A stretch of DNA of 64,000 nucleotides from Komagataeibacter sp. FNDCF1 (GTDB lineage: Bacteria > Pseudomonadota > Alphaproteobacteria > Acetobacterales > Acetobacteraceae). Position numbers and translations under genes: made by a program. Of this stretch, positions 21,218 through 28,609 are shown piece by piece. The stretch lies in assembly GCF_021295335.1 (NCBI RefSeq), contig NZ_JAIWOT010000001.1, forward strand, positions 995,001-1,059,000. The letters run 5' to 3'. The notes beneath the pieces were generated by a model that was not told the origin of the DNA, searched no databases, and saw nothing but the letters and a program-made list of their open reading frames with translations. How positions within the stretch are numbered: the stretch's first letter is position 1; every line of letters starts with the position of its first letter.

Positions 21218-23158
21218 ATGGACCGTGCATATTTATCGATCGAATCATCTGAAGTTGAATTTACGAATAATAGCTATTTATTCGGATTATTAGCTCAGAA
21301 GCTTCCCTTTGCCATTGAGCCAACCCAAAGAGCCGCTTGGGATTACCAAATCAGGCATTTACGAGAACTAGCAGAACAACTGCCTGGTGCTCATTTTTTT
21401 ATGGAATTTCTTATTCCGCGGATGGGACGACGGGTTGATCTTGTTATCCTGTTTAAAGGGATAATTTATGTGATCGAATACAAAGTTGGCGCTTCCCAAT
21501 TCGATCAATCTAGTTTGGACCAAGTGTACGGTTACGGTCTAGACTTAAAACATTTCCACGAAACTAGCCATAATCAACGAATTGTGCCAATTCTTGTTGC
21601 AACACAAGCAAAGGAGTCGCATGAACCACACGTGCATTGGGATGCTGATGGTCTTTCCAAGCCTTTAAAAGTTACACCAAGCCTATTACCTGTGGTAATA
21701 AAACACATAGCACACTGTATAAATACATCGCCTTTGCCTGCGGAAAAATGGGTTAAAGGCCGTTACAAACCTACTCCAACCATCGTTGAAGCAGCTCAAG
21801 CGCTTTATCAAGGCCACGATGTTGACGAAATCTCACGTTCTGAGTCCGGGGCTGAGAATTTAACGCACACTGCAGATTACGTGGCTGAAGCCATTGAAAA
21901 TGCCAAACGCACACACCGTAAAATGATATGCTTTATTACTGGTGTCCCCGGCTCAGGCAAAACTCTTGCTGGTCTTAATATAGCCACATCTCGACAACGC
22001 ATGCATAGCGATGAGCATGCTGTTTTCCTATCCGGAAACGGTCCTCTTGTTGAGGTCCTGCGTGAAGCGCTAGCCCTTGATGCTGTTGCTCAAGCACATT
22101 TTAAAGGCCAACCATCAAGCAAGGTGGAAGAAAGGCGTCGCGCAAGCGCTTTCATTCAAAATATTCATCATTTTCGTGACGAGGCCCTTACGACAGATCA
22201 GCCCCCTATCGAAAAAGTTGTCATTTTTGATGAAGCTCAACGTGCATGGAACATTGAGCAAACATCTAAATTTATGCAGCAAAAGAAAGGACAACATGGT
22301 TTTTCTATGTCAGAGCCTAGATTTTTGCTGAGTGTAATGGACCGTCATACTGATTGGTGCGCTATTATCTGCCTTGTCGGAAATGGCCAAGAAATTAATA
22401 CTGGTGAAGCTGGTATTGAAGAGTGGCTTCGTACTCTGCAATGCTATTTTGCACATTGGCAGGTTCATCTACCCGGAACTTTAGTGCATTCTTGCTCAGT
22501 CTCAAACGAAATATTGACCCCCTGTTTGCATCTAGCCACCTCTATCCGTTCATTTCGAGCAGAAAGACTTTCTGATTTCGTCGGATATATGTTAAAAGGC
22601 GACAAAGAGAATGCTAAAAAAACTAAAGAAACACTGAATCATTATCCATTATTTATTACACGTGACTTAGCAAAAGCAAGGCACTGGCTAAGAAACAAAC
22701 GGCGAGGCAACGAACGTGCCGGGCTTTTAGCTTCATCAAATGCAAGCCGTCTCAAACCCTACGGTATTTTTGTTAAATCCCAAATCGAACCGACAAAATG
22801 GTTTCTTGCACGCCCTGATGATGTGCGATCATCAGATGCCCTAGAAGATGCTGCTACGGAATTTGACGTACAAGGACTAGAACTAGATTGGGCCTGTCTA
22901 TGCTGGGATGCCAATTTACGTCATGACGTACAATGGAAAGCGTGGCGCTTTGCTGGGACACGCTGGGGTCAAATCCATGATCCGATGCGCCAAGCATACC
23001 TTATCAATGCTTACCGCGTATTATTAACACGGGCACGACAAGGTCTTGTAATATTCGTTCCTCATGGCGATGCGCATGATCTCACGCGCTTACCAATCAT
23101 GTACGACAAAATTTACGATTTTTTAGTGACTTGTGGATTTCAGATATTAGAAATCTAA
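21218..23158 (+). CDS. Predicted PD-(D/E)XK nuclease fused to SF1/DUF2075 ATPase-helicase
   Basis: A 646-residue two-domain protein. Residues about 55-130 look like a PD-(D/E)XK nuclease: Glu63, Asp74 (GRRVDLVI), Glu87-x-Lys89 (VIEYKVG), then a QVYGYGLDL helix. Residues about 235-610 form a DUF2075/SF1-type motor: Walker A GVPGSGKT (242-249), Walker B FDEAQ (337-341), an Arg-containing SIRSFRAE (442-449), VQGLELD (551-557) and LLTRAR (601-606). Base composition is far more AT-rich than every neighbour, with many ATT, TTA and AAA codons, so recent transfer is likely. It stands alone between two hairpins with no partner gene. A DNA-targeting or anti-phage role is an inference from architecture; no substrate is known. 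Confidence 0.8.
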   Translation: MDRAYLSIESSEVEFTNNSYLFGLLAQKLPFAIEPTQRAAWDYQIRHLRELAEQLPGAHFFMEFLIPRMGRRVDLVILFKGIIYVIEYKVGASQFDQSSLDQVYGYGLDLKHFHETSHNQRIVPILVATQAKESHEPHVHWDADGLSKPLKVTPSLLPVVIKHIAHCINTSPLPAEKWVKGRYKPTPTIVEAAQALYQGHDVDEISRSESGAENLTHTADYVAEAIENAKRTHRKMICFITGVPGSGKTLAGLNIATSRQRMHSDEHAVFLSGNGPLVEVLREALALDAVAQAHFKGQPSSKVEERRRASAFIQNIHHFRDEALTTDQPPIEKVVIFDEAQRAWNIEQTSKFMQQKKGQHGFSMSEPRFLLSVMDRHTDWCAIICLVGNGQEINTGEAGIEEWLRTLQCYFAHWQVHLPGTLVHSCSVSNEILTPCLHLATSIRSFRAERLSDFVGYMLKGDKENAKKTKETLNHYPLFITRDLAKARHWLRNKRRGNERAGLLASSNASRLKPYGIFVKSQIEPTKWFLARPDDVRSSDALEDAATEFDVQGLELDWACLCWDANLRHDVQWKAWRFAGTRWGQIHDPMRQAYLINAYRVLLTRARQGLVIFVPHGDAHDLTRLPIMYDKIYDFLVTCGFQILEI

Positions 23159-23187
23159 ATGTTTCTTTAATCACATATAACATCAAA

Positions 23188-23215
23188 GAGACGAACTGCT
23201 CATGCAGTACGCCTC
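23188..23215 (+). terminator. Hairpin after the nuclease-helicase gene
   Basis: GAGACGAACTGC and GCAGTACGCCTC pair over 12 bases with two mismatches around a TCAT loop, 29 bases after the stop codon, followed by ATCTTTG. It is a plausible weak terminator of the AT-rich gene and perhaps also of the convergent small gene. Confidence 0.45.
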
Positions 23216-23243
23216 ATCTTTGTGTCAGAGAATTTCCGAATGA

Positions 23244-23498
23244 TCATTCACACTCGCAGCCATTTGTCGGGCCGGAACGCTTCTGAATGACGTGATGGTC
23301 GATCCATTCCGACACCAGACGCCGTGCCTCGTTAAGCGAGGATTCGGGATGGTGGATCCGGTACAGCGTGGTACAGGCATGAAACGCCGATACATCGCTG
23401 GTCCCGACGCCACGCAGTTCCTGGTAGGCGGTGATGACGGCACGCTCACACTTGCGGGAGATGCGACTGTTTTCAACGGACACGATGCGATGATCCAT
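23244..23498 (-). CDS. Small orphan protein under a Fur-type promoter
   Basis: An 84-residue protein of unknown function, predicted soluble and mostly helical, with four cysteines including a C-terminal CECE. I do not recognise its family. It is supported as a gene by its promoter: a -35/-10 pair and a Fur box lie directly before the ATG. No Shine-Dalgarno sequence is visible between the Fur box and the ATG, so the leader is very short or the real start is slightly inside. A role in iron-starvation response is inferred only from the Fur box. It is convergent with the AT-rich nuclease-helicase. Confidence 0.6.
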   Translation of the reverse strand: MDHRIVSVENSRISRKCERAVITAYQELRGVGTSDVSAFHACTTLYRIHHPESSLNEARRLVSEWIDHHVIQKRSGPTNGCECE

Positions 23499-23502
23499 TA
23501 AT

Positions 23503-23521
23503 GAGAATGATTATCAGTATT
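23503..23521 (-). promoter_or_regulatory. Fur box
   Basis: On the minus strand, TGATAATCATTCTCA matches the 7-1-7 Fur consensus (TGATAAT-N-ATTATCA) at 13 of 14 positions. Over the 19-base E. coli consensus it matches 16 of 19. It covers the predicted transcription start of the small gene, the usual position for iron-dependent repression. Confidence 0.7.
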
Positions 23522-23524
23522 GGC

Positions 23525-23553
23525 ATATTAGAGCGAATACCCCTCGGGGGCAA
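23525..23553 (-). promoter_or_regulatory. Promoter of the Fur-controlled small gene
   Basis: On the minus strand, TTGCCC (23548-23553) and TAATAT (23525-23530) are separated by exactly 17 bases. Transcription would start near 23518, inside the Fur box. Each hexamer matches 4 of 6 consensus bases. Confidence 0.5.
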
Positions 23554-23726
23554 GGGAAGCATGGCCCCCTACCCTGCCGTTCAGGTCACGTTATGTTTCC
23601 AACAGCAGCTTTTTTTCGGCAATTCTGGCACAGGCCCGCGCTGACCGATGGATTTTCCCATCTGTTGCGGTTAATCGTCTGTACAGTCATTCACGACAGC
23701 ACATATCATTGGGCCGGAGATAGGGT

Positions 23727-24488
23727 ATGCACGACGCCACGGGGAACGGGGCTGGACTTTCAACAGGGTCAACGGCGTGGGACCGTGATGCCGCGCTGAT
23801 GACGGCGCGCCTGCTGCTGGAAATAAAGGCTGTCAATTTCCGCCCCGATGATCCCTATACCCTGACATCAGGCTGGAAATCCCCGGTTTATATCGACTGC
23901 CGCCGCATCATCTTCTTCCCGCGCGCGCGGCAGAAGATCATGGAACTGGCGGTGGAAAAGATCGGCCGCCATGTCGGTTACGAAAGCATCGACGCGGTTG
24001 TGGGGGGCGAGACGGCGGGCATTCCCTTCGCCGCCTGGATTGCCGACCGCATGATGGCGCCCATGGCCTATGTGCGCAAGAAGCCCAAGGGTTTCGGCCG
24101 CAACGCACAGATCGAAGGTGATGTGCCCGAAGGCATGCGCACCCTGCTGGTGGAAGACCTGACCACGGATGGGTCATCCAAGGTACAGTTCGCCAATGCC
24201 CTGCGCAATGCCGGTGCGATCGTAGATCACACATTCGTTGTGTTTTTCTATGGCGTATTCCCCGGTGCCTACCGCACGCTGGCCGACATGAACATAAGCC
24301 TGCATGCGCTCTGCACATGGTGGGACGTGCTGGAGGCCTGTGCCGGCAAGCCCTACTTTGCAGAAAAAGATGCTGCCGAGGTCCGACGTTTCCTTGAAGA
24401 CCCCTGCGCATGGTCGGCAAGGCATGGCGGCGTGGGCAGTGCGGAGGAAGCGCTTGCCCTCAAGGCAAAGCGTGATGCCGGAGCCTGA
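23727..24488 (+). CDS. pyrE: PyrE, orotate phosphoribosyltransferase
   Basis: Converts orotate and PRPP to OMP in pyrimidine synthesis. The 253-residue protein has the PRPP-binding motif TLLVEDLTTDGSSK (near residues 135-148) and the substrate-loop region YVRKKPKGFGR. GRRGAGA-type ribosome binding sequence (GCCGGAGA) precedes ATG 23727. The first 25 or so residues are not conserved, and a start near 23799 is possible. It is 13 bases before murI and probably co-transcribed with it. Confidence 0.92.
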   Translation: MHDATGNGAGLSTGSTAWDRDAALMTARLLLEIKAVNFRPDDPYTLTSGWKSPVYIDCRRIIFFPRARQKIMELAVEKIGRHVGYESIDAVVGGETAGIPFAAWIADRMMAPMAYVRKKPKGFGRNAQIEGDVPEGMRTLLVEDLTTDGSSKVQFANALRNAGAIVDHTFVVFFYGVFPGAYRTLADMNISLHALCTWWDVLEACAGKPYFAEKDAAEVRRFLEDPCAWSARHGGVGSAEEALALKAKRDAGA

Positions 24489-24501
24489 TCCGGGCTGACT
24501 G

Positions 24502-25338
24502 ATGGCGCGGATCCTTGCATTCGATTCCGGTATTGGCGGGCTGGGGATTGTAGCCCAGCTCCGCACGCTGCTACCGGGCGTCCCGATCGATTACCTGGCC
24601 GATACTGCCGTTTTTCCCTATGGCGAACAGCCCGATATCCTGCTCAGGCAGCGGATTGTCACCCTGTTGGGCCAGGCCATTGCCCGCCTGCGCCCCAGCG
24701 TGGTGGTGGTTGCCTGCAATACCGCCAGCACCCTGGCGCTGGATAGCCTGCGCGCGACTTACGCCGTGCCTTTTATCGGCTGCGTGCCGCCCATAAAATG
24801 GGCGGCGGACCGCACCCGTACCGGCACCATCGGGCTGCTGGCCACCCGCGCCACGGTACGCAGGCCCTATCTGCTGGACCTGCATGCCCGCTTTGCCCCC
24901 CACTGCACCCTGCTGGCCCACGGCGCGCGTGGTCTGGCCGATATGGCGGAACAGGCCTTTCGCGGCCTGCCGCCGGACCACGCAAAACTCAGGGCCGAAC
25001 TTCACGGGCTGTTCGGGCAGGAAGGGGGAGAAAATATTGACGTGGTCGGCATTGGTTGCACGCACTACACCTTCCTGCTCGACGCCATGCGTGAAGTCGG
25101 CCCGACGGGCGTAACATGGCTGGACCCGGCTCCTGCCGTGGCGCGCCAGACCGCACGTGTGCTGGCGGAATGTGCAGCCCCCGGCGCAACGGTGGCCCCC
25201 GTGGAGGGGGAGCAGGTCAGCTTCACGGCCATGCCGGCTGACCTCCCTGCCCTGCTGCCCGGCCTTGCAAGGCTGGGTTACGGACCGGATGCGCCATCCC
25301 TGTTTCAGGAAGATGAGGCCCTGCCGCATATCCCATGA
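24502..25338 (+). CDS. murI: MurI, glutamate racemase
   Basis: Makes D-glutamate for peptidoglycan. The 278-residue protein has the family start AFDSGIGGLGI, the first catalytic cysteine in ACNTAS (Cys72) and the second in IGCTHYTFLLD (near residue 185), so the two-cysteine mechanism is complete. It is the second gene of the pyrE-murI pair. Its end converges on the polyprenyl synthase gene. A weak hairpin (CCCGGCA/TGCCGGG, 25341-25364) follows the stop without a T run. Confidence 0.93.
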   Translation: MARILAFDSGIGGLGIVAQLRTLLPGVPIDYLADTAVFPYGEQPDILLRQRIVTLLGQAIARLRPSVVVVACNTASTLALDSLRATYAVPFIGCVPPIKWAADRTRTGTIGLLATRATVRRPYLLDLHARFAPHCTLLAHGARGLADMAEQAFRGLPPDHAKLRAELHGLFGQEGGENIDVVGIGCTHYTFLLDAMREVGPTGVTWLDPAPAVARQTARVLAECAAPGATVAPVEGEQVSFTAMPADLPALLPGLARLGYGPDAPSLFQEDEALPHIP

Positions 25339-25436
25339 AACCCGGCAGGCCTGCTCATGCCGGGCAGGCAGGCGGGATGGTGCCGCCCGCCACGGTTGAT
25401 GCATGCAAAAAACGTAAAATCCCGTACGCCTGCACC

Positions 25437-26441
25437 CTAGCGCAGGCGGTTGACGGTATAGCTGGCCGTGTCCTGCAATAGCTGACGCAGGCGGCTGGGG
25501 GGGAAGATGGACAGCGCTTCACACGCGGCCTGCGCATATTCGGTGGCACGGTCGAGCGTGATGCGGATGGCACCGGTCCGGGCAATCAGTTGCAGGGCGT
25601 GATCCAGGTCCTCGGGCTGCTGTTCGCTCTGTTCGATCACGCGCTGCCAGAATGCGCGGTCCTCCTCCGACCCGGCGGCATAGGCTGCAAGCACCGGCAG
25701 GGTGATCTTGCCTTCACGGAAATCATCACCCACCGTCTTGCCCAGATGGGCCTGGTCGGCAGCGTAATCCAGCGCGTCATCCACCAGTTGGAAGGCCATG
25801 CCAAGGTTGGTGCCATAGGATTCGAGGGCGCGTTCCACCATCTCGTCCCGTCCGGCCACCACCGCACCTACACGGCAGGCTGCCGCAAAAAGCGCCGCAG
25901 TTTTGCCATGAATCACTTCCAGATACTGGTCAATGCGCGTGGAAAGGTCATTCTGCGTGGACATCTGCAGCACTTCCCCTTCCGCAATGGTGGCGGAAGC
26001 GGATGAGAGGATATTCATGACCTTGAGCGAGCCATCATCCGTCATGAGCTGGAACGAGCGGGCGAACAGGAAGTCCCCCACCAGTACCGATGCCTTGTTG
26101 CCGAACACCGCATTCGCGCTGGCCATGCCGCGGCGCAGGGAACTTTCATCCACCACGTCATCATGCAGCAGGGTTGCGGTGTGAATGAACTCCACACAGG
26201 CTGCCAGACCTACATGGCGCTGGTGCGTGGCATCGGGTTCGTAGCCGCACAGCCGGGCTGAGGCCAGTGTCAGCAGCGGGCGCAGCCGCTTGCCACCGGC
26301 AGCCACCAGATGGGCCGCAAGCTGGGGAATGAGCGCAACCGGGCTGTCCATCCGCTCGACAATGGCGCGATTGCACGCCGCCATGTCATCCGCAAGATAT
26401 TCCGCCAGATCGCGCAGGGCGACTTCTGATCCATCTGCCAT
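25437..26441 (-). CDS. ispB: Polyprenyl diphosphate synthase (octaprenyl/decaprenyl type)
   Basis: A trans-isoprenyl diphosphate synthase that makes the long side chain of ubiquinone. The first Asp-rich motif is Asp94-Asp95-x-x-Asp98 (LLHDDVVDE) and the second is Asp221-Asp222-x-x-Asp225 (LVDDALDY). The KRLRP region lies near residue 51. The start at 26441 gives 334 residues, the normal family length. The open frame continues upstream to 26669, but that part overlaps the divergent methyltransferase gene and is not conserved-looking. Exact chain length cannot be told from sequence alone. Confidence 0.88.
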   Translation of the reverse strand: MADGSEVALRDLAEYLADDMAACNRAIVERMDSPVALIPQLAAHLVAAGGKRLRPLLTLASARLCGYEPDATHQRHVGLAACVEFIHTATLLHDDVVDESSLRRGMASANAVFGNKASVLVGDFLFARSFQLMTDDGSLKVMNILSSASATIAEGEVLQMSTQNDLSTRIDQYLEVIHGKTAALFAAACRVGAVVAGRDEMVERALESYGTNLGMAFQLVDDALDYAADQAHLGKTVGDDFREGKITLPVLAAYAAGSEEDRAFWQRVIEQSEQQPEDLDHALQLIARTGAIRITLDRATEYAQAACEALSIFPPSRLRQLLQDTASYTVNRLR

Positions 26442-26601
26442 CGGGCGGCGAGCCCCTTCGTCTTTCTGACTTGCCGTTTCGTCGGATTCCGGCAGACTAA
26501 CTGCTAGGGCCAAAAGGTTACTCTCCCGGTTCCGAATGTATGAACATAGATACGAGTATATGGGCGGCGCTGGAATAACGGTCAAGCCGGAGCACGCAGG
26601 C

Positions 26602-27396
26602 ATGGGGTACGGGACGGCAGGCATCCTGCCCCCTCCACCATCCGGCATGGACCCGGTCACAACCGGCACTTTGCTGGGCGGAAAGGTAATCTATCGCCAG
26701 TTTCCGACCGGAAACCGGACCGGACTGGAGCCGGTTCTGATGGCTGCTTTTGTGCCTGCGCGCCCCGGACAGGTGGTTGCCGAAGGCGGATGCGGCGCGG
26801 GCGCGGGGCTTCTCTGCCTTGCGAATCGGGTGCCGGGACTGACCGGAATCGGACTGGAACATGACAGTGCCACCGCCAGCCTTGCCGCCCATAATTTCCA
26901 GCTTAATGGACGTGACGGGCTGCGGGTGCGCCAGACCACCCTGCCTGCCCTGCCCGATGACCCGCTGCTGTCCGGCCCCGGCCTGCGGCGCATCGACCAT
27001 GCCTTTGCCAACCCGCCATGGCATGGGCACGATTCCTCGGCGTCGCCCCATACACAGCGTGACCTTGCCCGGCGCCCGCCCACGGGGCAGCTGCCGGGCT
27101 GGGTGCGCGTGATGGCGGCCCAACTGCGCCATCATGGTACGCTGACCCTTGCCCTGCCCGCCAGCCTGCTGGGCGCGGGCGTGAGCGCAATGGAAACGGC
27201 ACGCCTGGGCGGCATACGGATTTTTCCGTTCTGGCCACGCCCTGGTCACGCAGCACGCATCGTACTGGTGCAGGGGCGTGCCAATTCACGCGCGGGCAGC
27301 CAGATGCTGCCCGGACTGGTGCTGCATGAAGCAGGTGGCGGCTTTACCCCCGCCGCGCGCGCGGTACTGGAGGGTGGCGCACCGCTGGCGGGCTGA
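26602..27396 (+). CDS. Class I SAM methyltransferase, TrmN6-like
   Basis: A Rossmann-fold N-methyltransferase resembling the tRNA1(Val) A37 N6-methyltransferase group. Motif I is AEGGCGAGAG (about residues 60-69), the acidic strand is GIGLEHD (residue 86), and the catalytic motif is NPPW (137-140), a variant of N/DPPY used for amino-group methylation. An N-terminal LLGGKVIYRQ segment is typical of the family. The start is uncertain: 26602 has GGAG before it, 26536 and 26647 are alternatives. It is divergent from ispB. The substrate is inferred only. Confidence 0.75.
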   Translation: MGYGTAGILPPPPSGMDPVTTGTLLGGKVIYRQFPTGNRTGLEPVLMAAFVPARPGQVVAEGGCGAGAGLLCLANRVPGLTGIGLEHDSATASLAAHNFQLNGRDGLRVRQTTLPALPDDPLLSGPGLRRIDHAFANPPWHGHDSSASPHTQRDLARRPPTGQLPGWVRVMAAQLRHHGTLTLALPASLLGAGVSAMETARLGGIRIFPFWPRPGHAARIVLVQGRANSRAGSQMLPGLVLHEAGGGFTPAARAVLEGGAPLAG

Positions 27397-27485
27397 AAAA
27401 GTTTTTTGGCGAAGCTTTTTTCAAAATGCTTCAGGGAACGCCGCCTTTTTGAAAAAAAGGCGGCACCCAAAAAACTTTTATTCTT
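27396..27485 (-). repeat. Intergenic palindromic element, copy B
   Basis: Inverted relative to copy A, lying between the convergent stops of the methyltransferase and nrdB. It has the same GCCGCCTTTTTGAAAAAAAGGCGGC core, the same second hairpin (GAAGCTTTTTTCAAAATGCTTC) and near-inverted ends (AAAAAGTTTTTT and AAAAAACTTTTAT). It fills almost the whole gap, consistent with a bidirectional terminator. Confidence 0.8.
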
Positions 27486-27499
27486 TGGGACGCGCCGGT

Positions 27500-28501
27500 T
27501 CAGTCGCCGAAGGCTTCATCCCACGTGCCCGTGGTGGAAGCGCGGCTGTATTCGGTTGCCCGGTTTTCAAAGAAATTGGCGTGTTCGACCGCGTTGACCA
27601 TCTCGTCCACCCACGGCAGCGGGTTGGTGGCGATGTCATAGATTCCATCCAGCCCCAGCTGGCCTAGGCGGCGGTTGGCCACGAAGCGGATGTAGCGCTT
27701 GACCTGTCCGGCATCCAGGCCTTCCACCGCCCCCATCTCGAAGGACAGGTCGATGAACGCATCCTCGTGATCGACGATGTCACGACAGATCTGGCGGATG
27801 TCATCACGCAGGGTATCGGTCCAGATTTCCGGGTTTTCCTGCACGAACACCCGGAACAGCCGGGCCATCGAATCACAGTGCAGCGATTCGTCACGCACCG
27901 ACCACGACACGATCTGCCCCATGCCCTTGAGCTTGTTGTGGCGGGGGAAGTTCAGCAGGATGGCAAACGAGGCAAAAAGCTGCAGCCCTTCGGTAAATGC
28001 GCCAAAGGCTGCCAGCGTGCGGGCGATCTGGTAGTTATCACTGACCGAGAACTGCTGCATGTAGTCATATTTATCCTTCATTTCCTTATATTTAAGGAAA
28101 GCGGAATACTCGGTCTCGGGCATGCCGATGGTATCGAGCAGATGACTGTAGGCAGCGATGTGGATGGTCTCGATGTTGGAAAACGCCGAGAGCATCATCA
28201 GCACTTCAGTCGGTTTGAACACCTGGCTGTAGTGCTTCATGTAGCAGTTGTTCACCTCCACATCCGACTGCGTGAAGAAGCGGAAGATCTGGGTCACCAG
28301 ATGCCGCTCGCTCTCGCTCAGGGTGCGGTGCCAGTCCTTCACGTCATCGGCCAGCGGCACTTCCTCGGGCAGCCAGTGGACGCGCTGCTGGGTCAGCCAT
28401 GCATCATAGGCCCACGGATAGCGGAACGGCTTGTAGACGGGGTTGGCCGTCAGCAGGCTCTGTTCCACGGGGGCATCTGCGACGGGGGCTGTATCGGTCA
28501 T
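27500..28501 (-). CDS. nrdB: NrdB, class Ia ribonucleotide reductase beta subunit
   Basis: The small radical-generating subunit of aerobic ribonucleotide reductase, 333 residues. The di-iron ligands can be placed at Asp80, Glu111, His114, Glu170, Glu204 and His207. The radical-bearing tyrosine is Tyr118 in ETIHIAAYSHLL, so this is a tyrosyl-radical enzyme and not the Tyr-less class Ic type. No N-terminal ATP-cone is present. It is the second gene of nrdA-nrdB, separated from nrdA by 108 bases that hold a strong hairpin. Confidence 0.93.
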   Translation of the reverse strand: MTDTAPVADAPVEQSLLTANPVYKPFRYPWAYDAWLTQQRVHWLPEEVPLADDVKDWHRTLSESERHLVTQIFRFFTQSDVEVNNCYMKHYSQVFKPTEVLMMLSAFSNIETIHIAAYSHLLDTIGMPETEYSAFLKYKEMKDKYDYMQQFSVSDNYQIARTLAAFGAFTEGLQLFASFAILLNFPRHNKLKGMGQIVSWSVRDESLHCDSMARLFRVFVQENPEIWTDTLRDDIRQICRDIVDHEDAFIDLSFEMGAVEGLDAGQVKRYIRFVANRRLGQLGLDGIYDIATNPLPWVDEMVNAVEHANFFENRATEYSRASTTGTWDEAFGD

Positions 28502-28528
28502 GGCCGTGCTGTCCTGTACATGGGTTAA

Positions 28529-28552
28529 GCTGCCGGGCGCAGGCCCGGCAGC
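28529..28552 (-). promoter_or_regulatory. Perfect hairpin between nrdA and nrdB
   Basis: GCTGCCGGGC and GCCCGGCAGC form a perfect 10-base stem with a four-base loop, 28 bases before the nrdB start. There is no T run after it on the nrd strand, so it looks more like an RNA stability or processing element than a terminator. It could set the NrdA:NrdB ratio. Confidence 0.55.
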
Positions 28553-28609
28553 GGAGCATAATCGGTACCTCCCGCATAAAGCCGGAGGGATATGTTGCTG
28601 GCCGGCCGG

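Noticed and set aside
25341-25364. Hairpin after murI as a terminator
   Set aside because: Only seven pairs with a ten-base loop and no T run on either side; kept only as a remark in the murI entry.
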